Of a DNA stretch of 64,000 nucleotides, positions 25,373 to 37,980 are shown piece after piece; the stretch's first letter is position 1, and the number at the start of each line of letters is the position of its first letter. The translations under genes and the position numbers were made by a program. Where the stretch lies: NCBI GenBank assembly GCA_023213395.1, contig CM041465.1:26791741-26855740 (forward strand), given 5' to 3'. A model generated the notes under the pieces. It was not told the origin of the DNA and did no database searches. It saw only the letters and a list, made by a program, of their open reading frames with translations. This stretch comes from Cycas panzhihuaensis. Its lineage: Eukaryota > Cycadophyta.

Positions 25373-26930
25373 GACTAGAGAGTTTATGAAACCTACCAAT
25401 AAAACATTAGAGGCCTATATGGTTTATCTAATAAACTATGATGGAGCCTTAGGCACCATCTTAACCTCTCTCTTGTTAGACATAAGTAGGTAGTTCTCTG
25501 GCACAGATGATCTTACCACTGTCTGAGTCAAGATTAAGGAAAAATATGATAAAATAGATACACAACAAGTAGCTATTCTTGAATAAAAAATATATGATTT
25601 GAAGTATGGAGATTTCTTTAGAGTTGAGGAATTCTTATTAAACCTTTAACTTATAAATATAGATTTAGGAAACTGCATTAAATTTGTAGTGAAAAAGGAT
25701 GATAAGACCATAACCATAACTCACATAAAAGATAATGATACACTCATCTATCTAGCTATTAACAAACTTTTGAAAACCTTCAATTAGTTTAAAACTATAA
25801 GACAGTAGTGTAGGCACCGTCCTATTTCATTTTACTAATTAACAAATAAACTAGTTGAATATCAAACTATGTTAATCTAAATTAAAAAAAATCAAGATCC
25901 TTCTTAGGGTCTTTTTTCAAAGTCTAAGCTATAAAATTGTTAGGAATATTAATGTAATCTTTTATGTTCTTCTTAAAGTTCATATTTATGTCACATATTT
26001 AAATTAGCATTTAAGTTATTATAATGTTCAACTTTAGCGCTTATTTTTAATCTTATGTGGAAGGTGGTTGAAATACGCAACTACATTTCAACGAACCTTT
26101 CTTTGTATAAATTCTTCTCCTAGATTCAAGGAGGTGGTTCCAAGAATCTAGGGGGGTTGTCTAAAAGCCTTTTTAAAGGCTGGTTTAGTGGTTAGGTGGT
26201 TTCTGCATATGGTTTTCTATTTCTTAATATTCTTAATAAAATTACAAATTTAGGAGGTGGTTTTTCTTCCCCATAAGGGGTTTTCCACCTATTAATCTGG
26301 TGTATGTGTGCAATGTTATTTGTAGCCTGTATTTGCTTGTCTATATGATCCTATGGTAACATTGTGCATGTGGCCATTTTCTACAAAAATAAACTAAGAA
26401 ACCAAAACAATTATGAAAATAATCACAATAATCATCCTAAATTTTAAAAACCTCATAGAGGTTCTACTTCAAACAATTATAATCAAAATGTTAAGTACTT
26501 AAGACCACCAAAAAATTAAAGCTCACCTAAACAAACATTCTAAAAAAGGAATAATTTCAATCTCAATAACAATCAAAACATTAATTATGCCTACTACCAT
26601 AGAAAGAGGCACATAATAGATATTTATAGGAATAGAATTGCCTCTAAAGTATGGAAATCTTTAAAAGGGATCTAATCATGATCCCACAATTCTAACATAT
26701 CTCTAACTACCACTACATCTGCTTTTTATACTTCTACTTCACAACCATCATCATGGATCTTCGATTTTGGCAAGCCACTTTAATTTTTGCTTTATGAATT
26801 ATTGCCACCAAATTCATTTATTGATCATATCAAAGAAGAGAGTTGGATTGTTAATGATGGAGTGAATGCCATGCTTTAAGGATGATCGTATTATTACTCA
26901 ATGATGTAGACTTTTAAGACTATGTCTAAC
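25373..26930 (+). pseudogene. Ty1/copia gag-protease relic, 3' part
   Basis: Continues the relic from 18395. It reads INYDGALGTILTSLLLDI, TDDLTTV-VKIKEKYDKIDTQ and FFRVEEFLLN, in the manner of a copia gag helical region. After the solo LTR it resumes with Asn/Lys-rich sequence, then YYHRKRHIIDIYRNR, a degraded CCHC knuckle, and SSWIFDFGKPL, the copia protease motif with the catalytic Asp kept and Ser-Gly changed. Integrase and RT are not recognised beyond it. Confidence 0.62.
25938..26385 (+). mobile_element. Solo LTR, 448 bp, inside the copia relic
   Basis: Starts TGTTAGGAATATTAATG and ends TTTTCTACA (TGT/ACA termini). It is flanked by identical AAAAT at 25933-25937 and 26386-26390. The disrupted copia reading resumes after it. 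Size, termini and 5-bp duplication fit a copia solo LTR left by LTR-LTR recombination. Confidence 0.75.
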
Positions 26931-28883
26931 CTTACTAATGATTTCTTGTGTATTATTTTATTTATAGAGTAATGTATTTTTTTCCATAGATTAGAAATAC
27001 TCATTCTAATACCATTTGGCATAACCTAGACTGCTCACACTCATAACAGGAAGCAAATATGGTCAGAATACCTAAAATATCTAAAGATATATTATTAAAT
27101 ATATTATTGAATTTATAATTGAGTGTTACAATGGGTTTAAATTTATGTTAATCATATGAAGGGGTGTAATTTATTATTAACAATACCACCCTTAAATACC
27201 ACCCTCTATTATCACTCATTAATTCCTAATTATATATTAATTAGGTTCACTATAAATTGTGTGGCATCTAATATATACTAAAGCAAGCATAACTATCTTA
27301 TGTTGGAGATGCAAATCTATGAGGTGAAAAAAGATGTATATAATAAATAAATGAAAGAATGAAGTATGTACTAAAGACAAAAAAGTTTGTAGGAAATGAT
27401 CATCTCCAATAATTATGATAGGTATGCATATATAATTATAGTATATTGTTACCTCATGGTTGTTCAACTATACATAAGAATCATTATAACTACTGCACTG
27501 ATAAGTATGCATATGCACACATCATAATCATACCAATTGAATATTTAGTAAGTGAGTTAAAGGGGCTTCCTAATATTACTAAATATACCAAATTAAACAT
27601 TATTTTAACATCCCCTCGTAATGTTTAATTACCAATGTCACATTAATACACACTAGGGATAAAACCCTTTTACCAAGGCAAGAACCATCTGTCTTCTTTG
27701 AATAAGATAGACACCATATGCCTTCTCTGACTATGCTAAAATCTCTACTATATCTCAAAGCTAGACCAATAATTTCTTATTGAGATTTGTATAAAGTAAG
27801 TTCCATCTATTGGATTGTATGGGTAAGTAACTACTACATCTACCAATTTTATAGCAACCTACTTTAGATATATGATTCTGTCAACATCTATCAACACTAT
27901 TCTAGGAATAGGCTAAACTACCTGGCTAGCCAAATGAGATTAGTACAAGAGTAACAAATAGGTCCCAGCTCTTACTGAATAGGATTTAATAATAAATTCT
28001 CTTCCTGAAGCATCATTTTAGGTCACTAGTAAGTAATTCTGCTTGAAGTCTCTAACTAGTCTCTTTAAGCCTTTTACTTGGTCTCTCCAATCCTTTCACT
28101 ATCATTACTTGGAGTCTCAAACTATGAGCTCTCTAAGATTCCTATTGATCCTTGAAACCTCCATAAATGGTCCTTTCAGGATGTCACTTACCTGCTATTC
28201 TTCTCAAAAGATAATTATACAACCACTATATAGCTTATAAGTAAATAAAACATAAGATGTGACTCATGAAATTTATTAAACACTCCCTTAAAAAACATTT
28301 TTCAATAATTCTCTAAGATTATTTAAACTTTGATTATCCCAAAACTTTGGGAAATTAACATTAGGATTTGTACAACTTGCCATCCATACACTTCTAGGTA
28401 AAGCCTTGAGCAGATTATAACCTTCTTACTTATATTTCACCTCTATATCTCTAGTCTTTCTCAACTTACCTTCTATCCAAAGACTATTTACCAACAAAGT
28501 TTTGGTTGTAATATCAAGCAACACATATGTATTTCGTGTCACAATATGCACTTTGAATTTCATAAAGAAATGATATCTCTCTTCAATACTAACCAAAATT
28601 TAAATGGGCTTGCTCGATCACACAACTCTAATTTTATATTGATAACTAACAAGATTGCATCCTTCTTAATTTATGATCATGTACTTAAATTCATTAATAT
28701 AAATATCATCCTCTTCACTTACCATTGAGATTTTACTATTTATCAGCTTGTATTCCTCTAACATTAAACCTTCTAATAACTAACTCTCTTATGCATCAAA
28801 ATTATAACTTATAAATGCAAGTTCCATCCTTTTATTTACCTACGAAAATATGCCTCTAGCTATAAGTGAACACAAACCAGTTC
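26931..28883. other. AT-rich DNA, mostly unrecognised; minus-strand coding-like trace
   Basis: On the minus strand around 28750-28250 a stretch reads with few stops (HFFMKFKVHIVTRNTYVLLD, LLKALPRSVWMASCTNPNVN, FPKFWDNQSLNNLRELLKN), and around 28190-28030 comes LKGPFMEVSRINRNLRELI and RDQVKGLKRLVRDFKQ. I do not recognise the family. Nothing else is seen in this stretch. Confidence 0.4.
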
Positions 28884-28888
28884 ACTCC
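28884..28888. repeat. Left target-site duplication of copy B
   Basis: ACTCC, identical to 45718-45722. Confidence 0.8.
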
Positions 28889-31692
28889 TATAATTGCATC
28901 TATGGGATGTTAACCACACTTGGTTAGGACCGGATTAATCAACAAAGAGTTTCAAAATCTAAGGTCAATCTAGAAAGTGAGAGAGATCACCTGTACAGGG
29001 CACTCGCATGTTGAAATGCAAGTTTGAGACCTGCGAATGGTGCACAACTCCCTTCTCGGCAACTCAGTTATAGTTGTGAGGGTAGAAGGAGTGAGGCATA
29101 TCCTCAGTTTCCTAAGCAACCTCAAGAAGTAGGTCCTCTGCCCTTAGATGGTTGAAGGAGGGAGGTAAGAGGGAATGACTCCTCATGGAAGGAACATGGC
29201 ATGAATGAGGTATATTATAACAAACAATGCGAGAGGTGCACGCTTATGGAAGGGAGATTGGATAACCACCCCACAAGCAAAACCAACCCAAAAGGAAGGG
29301 TGCTAAGGTTATCTAGCTACTATAGATATGACAACATGAGGGACGAATGACCTAGAGGGAAGGTCTTCCCTAGGCTAATATACCCAAGACAGTCTTGGGG
29401 ATGTGAGGTAACAACAAAAAGGGTTTCCACTATTTTGAGTGTAAAGGGTTTGGTACTCTATGTGTTGTGGTGAAGTGATAGATATGTTGTTATGTTTATT
29501 GCAAATAGGGAAGAAACCATAAACTAATAAATAAGCTCTCGTTTACTCTCTAATATAACAACCTCAGTCTCCTTTCATTTTCTATAAAAGAAAAAGAAAT
29601 ATAGAGGCTAGCCAAACAGTTGCAAAATGTGCATGCAAGGGGTGTAAGGCCAAACCGAGGGACATGCAATCAAGCAAGGAAGCAAAATAATGCGGTTCCT
29701 ATGTCATGCAATTTCCTAGATGAACAAATGAAGCAAACACATGTAAATTATGAATGTAAGTTCATTTCTTTACTCTTTTTCCCTTTATATTCTGCATATG
29801 CAAGCAAATAAACTTTAAATAAGAGAAAGAGAGCCACAAGGAAAAAGGTAGTGTTGTACTTGGGGGATCGTGCAACTAGATGAATATGTTCTTTCATGTT
29901 GCACTTGTTTTCCTATTTTCCTTCCCCAAATGTGAGCAATGTAGAGCAGTGATGTTGGGGCTTCCTTACCTTCCCCAAATTGAAAAGGGAAGAGACAAGA
30001 AAGGAAAAGAGAAATGGATATGCAAAAAGATTAGAAAGTGACGAGAGAACAAAGGAGAAAGACATACCTAAGTTGACATGCTTCTTCCACCTCCACACGC
30101 GGCGTAGTGAGAACCTGCACTCAAAGAGTATTTCCCTTTCCTAAGGGGCTACTAAGGTACAAGATATATATGTATATAAGTGCATAAAATGATACCAATA
30201 AAGTATGCTAATCAAGTAAAACTTGTAATTAAGAGACAACTTCCAACCTTCTCTATACCAGCAAGATAAGAAAATGGATGGAGATGGTTAGCCTTGGAAT
30301 GGATAACCCTCCAAAACACATACCTCCACACTGCCCAAGCATACAAATAGCAGGTAATGATAGAATAATGGGGCTAAATGTATGGACGATGGGTTGCAAA
30401 AAGGCTATAAATGTTGCTAATTTTGTAAAAGTTACGATGTGCAACTTTTGCAACCTAAAGTTAATCCAACACCCAAAGGCAAGGTGGGGTATGATTGGGG
30501 CTACAATCCCTACCTATGTAAGGCTTATAAGGCTAGAGCAAGCGTAGAAATAGGCTACGTATGGTGCTACCAGTGGTGGCCTCTCTTCCAAGAGCTCTTT
30601 GGTAGCCCAAGGGAAGCACAAAGGAGGAAGAGGAAAAGGGGAGAAGGGGGCTGCCCTTAAGGAGAAGGCCTTGCTGGGTTGTGGAACTCACCTTGGCTCC
30701 TTTCTCTCACCCTTTTGGTACATCTCCCTCACTACCTCCTTGGAGAAACCAGGGAAGAGTAGGAAGGTATGGAGGATAGACAAGGAAAGATAGAGGGGAT
30801 GACTCCTTTACACAATGGAAAAAACTAAGGAAAAGAGGGGGTATACAGGGTGTTTCAATCGCTTTTAAGGAACTTAAAAGGAACAAAACAAAATAAGGAT
30901 GGGGGAATACCTGCTATAGGTGAATTAGGAATAGATCTACTTGAGAAAATGGCAGAGAAAGGTAGTCCTACAAGGTTTGCAGGTGACTATGAAATCTAGA
31001 GAGACAACCTTCGTAGAGTACAATACTTGTGCTTGGAGGAGAGTCTTAGAGCGTGTCTTGCTTGAAGAGTCCTTACCTTAGGCCTGCTGCTACAGATCTG
31101 AGCTACAGAGGACTGATCTTAGGCTAGAGCACAAGTATGTCAGGTGTTGTGGGGCATTTCTATAGGAGATGACCTATGAGAGAGTAAGAAGAGATGGGAG
31201 AAAGTGGAAGAAGAGAGTCCAAGAGAGAAGAAACTGATATCTTTTTGGGTTTACTCAACCCTATCTTAATTGAGTGATTAGGGTTCGGCTAGGGTCAGGA
31301 ATATGACTCAGCCACATGGAAATTTCATAATAAATATGAAATTTACCATGGCAGATTTTTAAAAATGGTTTATAACAGTCGCCCCACAATAAACTTCATG
31401 GTACCGGGATAATTATCATGGTGTAGTGACAGTATAAGAAACATAAAAGGAAGAAGGAGCTAGGAGCCCTAAACGAAGGTATTCTCTAAATCATCATAGG
31501 CTAGAATAGTGTCAAGCAATATGACCAAGCAACGGATGCAAGATGATCACTCAAATGAACCAATCAGTCATGCAATGGAAAGTAGATGCTTCGACTTACC
31601 TTTCTTTAGAAGTGACAAAGACAAGGGATAGAAGAGTACCTACACTTACCTGAGTCGACTCGATGAAACCCATTCCTGGTAGTAGGGAAACA
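28889..31692 (-). repeat. 3' LTR of copy B (2,804 bp)
   Basis: Direct repeat of 42264-45717. Ends: TATAATTGCATC on the left (from TGGAATCACATC) and GGGAAACA on the right, adjoining the PPT. It lacks about 260 bp present in the 5' LTR at 45247-45510, and lacks the solo LTR. By-eye divergence is roughly 15% in the first 300 bp, so the insertion is old. Confidence 0.88.
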
Positions 31693-31704
31693 TTGCCCCC
31701 CTTG
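31693..31704 (-). other. Polypurine tract of copy B
   Basis: Minus strand CCAAGGGGGGCAA immediately before the LTR start TGTTTCCC; copy C has AAGGGGGCAG at the same place. Primes plus-strand DNA synthesis. Confidence 0.75.
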
Positions 31705-32176
31705 GCAGCAGAGCCTCACTGCTCGAGAGCATAACGCGATGACAAATGTTGACAACACAATGTTAGTGATATATATATATATACAAATAGACATAACAAT
31801 GGTGTGAGCCAAGGGTGATGGTGAGTGTCATGGCAGGATGTGTGGGCATGGATATGAGAGTGAGACAACATAGGAGTTGCCTATGTGTCACCTTATAGTC
31901 AACTGGCAATGATGACAGATGAGGGGGATGCCCCCATCGTAGGAGTATAAGAAACAAGATGGTGATGACCACACACAGGATTAAACAAATGTCATGAATA
32001 TGGTGTTATGTATAGAAACAAGTCAAAAATAGTAGGAGTTATGTGCTAAAGAGTGGGGTTCAGAGATAAACCTGGTGGTCACCATAGTTTAACCTCATTA
32101 ATGATTGACTTTTAGAGGTGTGAATGGATCACAACATGAAGGATGGGATGACCCGAGACTTGGGCACTTGGGTGAC
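31705..32176. other. Region between PPT and second RNase H of copy B
   Basis: Element-internal 3' untranslated sequence with a TA run at 31768-31783; the segment near 31700-31735 matches copy C 62461-62500. No gene seen. Confidence 0.5.
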
Positions 32177-32612
32177 TAGACAAGTCTCTCATGGGGGGTC
32201 ACTGAGAAGGGGGAGGTGATGCTCAAAGATGAGATGAACCAAGCTGTCTACCTTAGCATTGAGAGCCCGAGGAATGTGTTAAACATCAGCAAAATAGAAA
32301 TGAGCCAAAATGGGACCTGGTGGTCGAGGTGAGAGCCCTCAGGTGTGGGAAACACACCTGGTAGACCTAGGTGAGATGGGACACCACAACCTGAGAGTCA
32401 CATAAGAGGGTGATGGGTCCATGATGGAAGTAGAGCGCATCAATAAGAGCCTCAATAACAACAATGTACTCAGCTTTGTTATTGGTGGCTTTAGGAAGGA
32501 AGATCCCAGAACGCATGAAGTCATATCTAGAAGGGTCGCAAAGAATCCACATGATGGCAGAAAGGCCTAGGTTGCCATAGCTTCCACCATCAGTGAAGAT
32601 GAGTAATGCCAT
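32177..32612 (-). pseudogene. Second (acquired-type) RNase H of copy B
   Basis: Reads MALLIFTDGGSYGNLG, KATNNKAEYIVVIEAL and ITLLCDSQVVVSHLT, matching the copy C domain: first Asp, Glu and second Asp are present. The C-terminal quarter, after a TAG at the end of SHLT, is broken by frameshift and stops, so the last acidic motif is lost. It lies far downstream of integrase, as in copy C. Confidence 0.82.
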
Positions 32613-33084
32613 GGTAGAAGGAATGGAGGTCTCGATAAGGTAATTCGAGGAAAAAGAGTGCCGATAGGGTCGATGAATAAAAAGGATTCAATACAGGGAA
32701 GTAGTCATGAGGGACTTAAGTAGCTATCAGTAGGGGCTGTGAAGGGTAGGAGAACCCATAAATGAGGCTACCCAAGGACGAGGAGACTGACCCAACAGAC
32801 AGGAAGGAAATGACGACAAAATGGCCCATCTGGGGTCCCAAAGGTTATTGAAGGAAGTGAGGCACCATCCCAGACAGGGGGGGCACTTCCTTTGGGAACC
32901 CCAGAGGCATGAACATGTAGCAAAAATGGGTTCAAGATGGTTAAATGAGCCAAATGAGCATAAACTCGAGTGTATATGGAGATGGCATAAAAATCAAGAT
33001 AAAAGGGGTTATGTCACTAATTACTCGGGTGAGGAAGCTGATTACACTAGGTATTCTGTTTCAGATTTCCTAGAAATAGAACTA
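32613..33084. other. Deletion-junction region between second RNase H and PMD relic, copy B
   Basis: Only about 0.47 kb separates the two, against about 1.7 kb in copy C. The block CAGACAGGGGGGGCACTTCC followed by TTTGGGAACCCC near 32870-32905 is homologous to C 61430-61470; the next recognisable C-homologous block is at C 60010. No gene remains. Confidence 0.6.
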
Positions 33085-34600
33085 TAGATACATTCCCGGT
33101 GGCTAGATGGAGACGGTGAGGAGATGTAAGGTTAGGGAGAGGATGGACTGGGCCACCCTGATAGCAGCGAACCTGATCACCTAGCTAGATGCCATCAGAG
33201 TGACTGGGAGAGGAGGCTTCTCATATAACACATCACTATAGTGCTAGTTTTTTTATTACTTCAGAGTGATGGCATTAGCAAGAGGGCTACACCCTATCTC
33301 AGTGTGGGCTCCCATGGTCCACAGGTGGTAGACTTGGTTCAAGGGGACTGAGGATCAGGCACGTGTCTGACGCTCGGTGGAGGCAACGTCACTAGACCTT
33401 CTCACCATGGCAGATTATATGGTAGACCCATATAGAGAGGTGAGGTGGGACAGTGACGATGAGGTAGGCAGAGCTAGAGGAGCCAAAGGTGGGCCTAGAG
33501 GAGATGATGATGATGGTAGCGATGATGGGGGTGATGGGGTATGTCCATCGAAAGCAGTAGGTGGTGAGGCAGGTCCATCAAGGACCACAGGAGGAGAGGT
33601 AGGGCCTTCGGGAGCTATAGGAGAAGAGGTGGGTCCCTCATGAGTTGTAAGGAGAGGTAGACCACCATGGACACCAATCAGGATACTGAGGATAGTCGGG
33701 AGAGCCCAAGTAATGGCGATAGCAATAGTCAAGGAGGGTGGAGGTGATGCTCCAGTAGGCTAGGTTGTTGGTGAGGTAGTAGCAGAGGAGGAGGAGGTAC
33801 TAGTAGCTAGGGGAGGTCCCGATGAGGAGGTGTTCATTCGAGTCAAGGAGCTGGTAGTCCTAGGAGGTGAGACACTACCTTTTCCTATTATCTTTTGATC
33901 ACCAGGCATCTAGATACTTTACTTTGATTTGGTTTATTTTGTATACATATGTGGATGTACATACTGACACATGGTGTGTTGGACTTCATAGGAGCAGCAG
34001 AGATGGGGAGATTGGTTGAGGTGGTAGTTTGGGAGATGTTCCCCTGGGCTTACACGGAGGGGCAACCTCTCATCTAGGCAGGAGAGGAGCGATAGTCGAC
34101 AGGGACTTATACAACAACATTCGCCCCATTGGTCAGGGCCAGAGATGTATGGGTAGCAGAGTCCCAAGAGTACTAGTCAAAAGTGGGATAGCTATAGGGA
34201 GAGCTAGATGAGACCAGAGCAGAGAGATATACCTTACGAGGTAAGGTCTAGGTGTTGGAGGCTCAGGGAGGAGCAGGTAGGGATGCAGATAGCCACATCT
34301 GAGTGACAACGCTAGAGGAACATCTCCAAGGGTTGAAGGAGAGGCTCTGAGGGATGGAGGAGGGGCTCTAAGGAGTAGAGGGTGAGAGAGATCATATCTA
34401 GGCACGATATGATCAGTTGGTAGATCAGGTGGCATCAAGGTCATCATGGAGTAGGACTCATACTCACATGATGGCGATGACCCCAAGGAGGCCTTGGGAT
34501 GAGGGGAGTGAGGTAGGAGCTCCTAGAGGCACATAAGGAGTTTAGGAGGTATGTGGTCCCTTGGAGAGGGATTGCATTGACCATGGAACAATGCGCCATA
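33085..34600 (+). pseudogene. Antisense PMD-type gene relic of copy B (C-terminal half)
   Basis: Plus strand, opposite to gag-pol. Landmarks shared with copy C: ERMDWATLIAANLIT, IRVTGRGGFSYNTS, RSVEATSLDLLTMADYMVDP, YREVRWDSDDEVG, then acidic sequence and a 30-bp Gly-Pro-Ser repeat, then AAEMGRLVEVVVWEMFP, FAPLVRARDVWVAESQEY and charged helical sequence to about 34500. The N-terminal PMD core and promoter region seen in C are deleted. Stops (TAG, TGA) are scattered throughout. Confidence 0.68.
33561..33641 (+). repeat. 30-bp coding repeat (Gly-Glu-x-Gly-Pro-Ser)
   Basis: Units begin at 33561, 33591 and 33621 and read GGEAGPSRTT, GGEVGPSGAI and GEEVGPS. Copy C has the same repeat on its minus strand near 59490-59575. 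Confidence 0.7.
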
Positions 34601-35380
34601 AGTAGAGGACCACCAGAGAGCAAGATGTGCTAGGTTTGATTTGGGAAAGCACTAGACCTCTAGGGAGTCACCATATGTTACCATATGATTTACTCCTCCC
34701 TGCAAGGATTCTAGCTTCTCGCGGATGATGTACCATACTATTTGTATGACATGACATATTATGATTTATATATATATATATAGATGGGGCCATTGGTACC
34801 CAATTTAATATATGGCAGTGTGTGATGATACATGATGATGTATTATGTTGGATTTACTTTTGTATGTATGTTTGTGTATACACATGTATGAGGGTACACA
34901 GGCACATAAGGAGCTATAGATCATGGTGATTTGAGTTGATTATTATATGGTTTATGCTATAGAATTGTTTAAGCTACACACACTTCCTTTCATACAGGGC
35001 CACACCCCTAAAGGGTACACATGATCACCATGAGCATCGGCGATAAGCGTATGTGGGTTTAGGAGATAGAGAGCCATATATGTCAATATAGGAGCATAGC
35101 GGAATATGCAAAGGAAGTGCTAGCGAGAAAGGGAGTAACAATACTTGAGCATACCATCCTAGTTAAGGAGTGTTCCTAGGCTCAGGAGTGACAGGGACAA
35201 TACATCCAATGAGGAGGATGAGGCCCCTAGGGAAAGGGGGACAAGAGGTTCTATGGGAGGAACCCAAAAGGAGCAAGAGGGCCACCCTAAACCGCTATTC
35301 CACCCGTGACTAAGGGGATGGAGATGCACCTAGGGTCATAGTTTAGGCTCATTTTAGAGCGAAAAGAGAGAGAGAAGTGG
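34601..35380. other. Linker between antisense relic and integrase, copy B
   Basis: Homologous to 562-1177 in copy A; contains a short TA run at 34765-34782 and the CCCTGCAAGGATTC block at 34698. No gene seen. Confidence 0.6.
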
Positions 35381-36560
35381 TCATACATAAAATTTCTTTA
35401 GGAATTTCCTATTAATGGCTTTCTCAAATTTGAGACCTTCCAAGGTTGCAATCCTATAAGCATCGTTATTAAGGCTATTGAGGACGACGAAGGGGCCAAC
35501 CCATTTAGGTCTAAATTTGGATAAGTAGTCATGGAGATATTCTAATTTGAGGATGTGATCCCCATGATGCAAGGGGCAGGAATGAAGGCGCTTGTCATAT
35601 GTCCTTCACGCCCTAGCCTTAGAAGCAAGATTCACTTGGTAAGCGGTCAAGTGCCTCTTGTCTAAGGCCTCAAGGTCTAAGAGGCGAGCTTGATGGAGAG
35701 ACTCCTTATTGACAAGACCCCGAAGAGAGGCTCTTAAAGAAGGAATCTCCACTTCCAATGGGAGAGCTACCTATATTCTGTACACTAAGGAAACATGGGT
35801 CATTCCTGTAGCAGTACAGATAGACGTGCGATATGCCCATAGAGCGGAAGGGAGATGGAGATGTCAATTTTTTTGAGATTAGGCTATAGTTTTCTTTAAG
35901 ATATTTATAAGGGTTTTATTAAATGATTAAATTTGGCCATTGGCATGAGGGTAATAGGGAGAAGAGGTTTTATGAGAAATTTTAAATTTCTCACAAAGTT
36001 TATCCATCTCTTTATTACAGAAAGGGGTTCCATTATCTGTGATTAGGACGTTGGGGACTCTGAAATGACAAATGATATACTGGTAGACGAAGGTGGCTAT
36101 CATCTTACTAGGGTATAAGATAAAGGGACCGCTTCCACCCATTTGGTGAAGTACTCCATAGTAGTCAAGTTGAACTTGTGTTGCAACAAAGAAGGTACGA
36201 ATATGGCCCCAATAAGGTCCAACCCCCATTGGGAAAAGGGCCATGGATATATGACAGGATGAAGGGCCTCATAAGGCAAGTGGGTGATGTTGGCATGTTC
36301 CAAGCACCATCGGCATCTCAAGGCATAGGGATGGGCATCCTTGAAGAGGGACGACCAGTAATACCCCATGCGAAGGATCCTTTAGGCCATGGATTGGTCC
36401 CCAAAATGACCTCCACAAATGCCATTGTAGAATTCATAGAGTATTTGGTCTACTTTGTCAGGGCTGACGTAGTGGAGAAGGATCCTATCAAAGGATCTCT
36501 TATATAATACTTCACCCATGAAGGAGTATTACCTAGTAGTAGCCCGAATACATGATCTAA
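35381..36560 (-). pseudogene. Integrase of copy B
   Basis: Fragments in order: YKRSFDRILL, FYNGICGGHFGDQ and CRWCLEHAN (zinc finger with the first His altered), WGLDLIGAIF, VLITDNGTPFCNKEMDKLCE, YYPHANGQI and the C-terminal KWVGPFVVLNSLNNDAYRIA. First two catalytic Asp residues are visible; the third-motif Glu follows a TAA-type disruption after NGQI. Stops and frameshifts break it into at least four pieces. Confidence 0.85.
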
Positions 36561-36719
36561 CTGTACTACTAGCTTTGGGATGGTACTGCTGCTGGGCAAG
36601 GTATTACACAATGTCTCCATACCACTCACTATCGGCAAGTGGATGAGGAGGAGAATCCTGAATAGCCAAAATGGGCTCATTAGGTAAAGAATCATCAATG
36701 GGAATATTGAAAGGGTTTG

Positions 36720-37250
36720 GGATAGGGGTGTTGGTGAGTTGCTCAGCCACCACCATCCCTTTCTTTGACTTCCTATTAAAGATTTAAAGGTCAACTTCCT
36801 AAAGGAGGATGACCCACTTTCTAGTCCTACCTGTCAGGTCAGGTCAGGTAAGCAAATATCTTAGGGGATCAGATTGGACGATTACCTGAGTAGTGTTCCT
36901 AAGCAAGTAGTGCCTAAACTTCTTGGTAGCATGTACTAAGGAGAGACACTCCTTCTCGATGGGGGAGTAGTTAAGTTCAACAGCCACGAGGGTGCAACTG
37001 ATGAAGTAAATGGTCCTTTTGGATCCCAAATCATCCTTCTGGGTTAACATGGCACCCAAGGACTCATCGGTAGCTGAAGTGTAGAGAATGAAGGGTCTGT
37101 TAAAGAGAGGGGGTGCTAACATTGGGCCAAAAGTGAGGGCTTCCTTGAGTTCTTTAAAGGCTTACTAGGCCTTTAAAGACCAAATGAACGTGGCTCCCTT
37201 CTTTAATAGGTTAGTAAGAGGTTTGGCATTTATGGCAAAATTTACCAGAA
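36720..37250 (-). pseudogene. Native RNase H of copy B
   Basis: Reads RPFILYTSATDESLGAMLTQ, NYSPIEKECLSLVHATKKF and VIVQSDPLRYLLT. As in A, Ser replaces the first catalytic Asp. Frame broken on both sides. Confidence 0.82.
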
Positions 37251-37980
37251 AATATTAAGAAATCCAAGCCTACCCAAAAATGATTTGATCTATCATTGGG
37301 TTTTAGGAGGCGGCATGTTAAGGATGGCCTTGACTTTATCAGGGTCAATTTGGATTCCTTGTTTTGAGACAAGGAAACCAAGGAGTTTGCCAGCTATCAC
37401 AGTAAACACACATTTGAGAGGGTTGAGGCTTACATGGTATTTGCTACATCGTGTGAAGATGGCTCGCAAATCAGAAGGATGGTGGGCCCTAATATATGAG
37501 AAACCCATCATATCATCCATGAAAACCTCCAAGGTTTTCTTGATAAGGTCATAAAAGATGAATTACATCACCCTTTGATAGGTGGCGCCTGCATTCTTTA
37601 GCCCAAAGGGCATCGCCTTATAGGTGAAGGTGCCCCATAGGGTAGTGAAGGCCATCTTATGATGGTCTTCGAGAGAAATCTGGATTTGGTTGTAGCTTGA
37701 GAAGCCATCTATTAAGGACATGACTTCAAAACTGGGAGTTCAATCAATGATTTGATCGATGAAGGGAAGTGGGAAGTTGTCCTTAGGACACACATTGTTG
37801 ATATCTTAGAAATTAACACATATCCTAATTGTCCTGGTCTTTTTGGCAATGGGGATAATATTAGACACCCACTTGGGGTAGTCGATAGAAGTGATTAACC
37901 CCGCATTTATAAGTTTTTCAACTTCCATCTTGACGATAACTGAGAGCTTGGGGTGAAGAGGGTACTACTTTTGGTGCATA
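37251..37980 (-). pseudogene. Reverse transcriptase of copy B
   Basis: The downstream half is open (37532-37293): EVFMDDMMGFSYIRAHHPSD with the catalytic Asp pair, then NPLKCVFTVIAGKLLGFLVS. Upstream, motif A SLIDGFSSYNQIQIS and PWGTFTYKAMPFGLKNAGAT can be read through stops. A TAA or frameshift interrupts before MEVFMDD. Confidence 0.85.

Noticed and set aside
33415-33732. Minus-strand open frame rich in Pro/Ser over the antisense relic of copy B
   Set aside because: Complement of the Gly-Pro-Ser repeat; the plus-strand reading is the one conserved with copy C.
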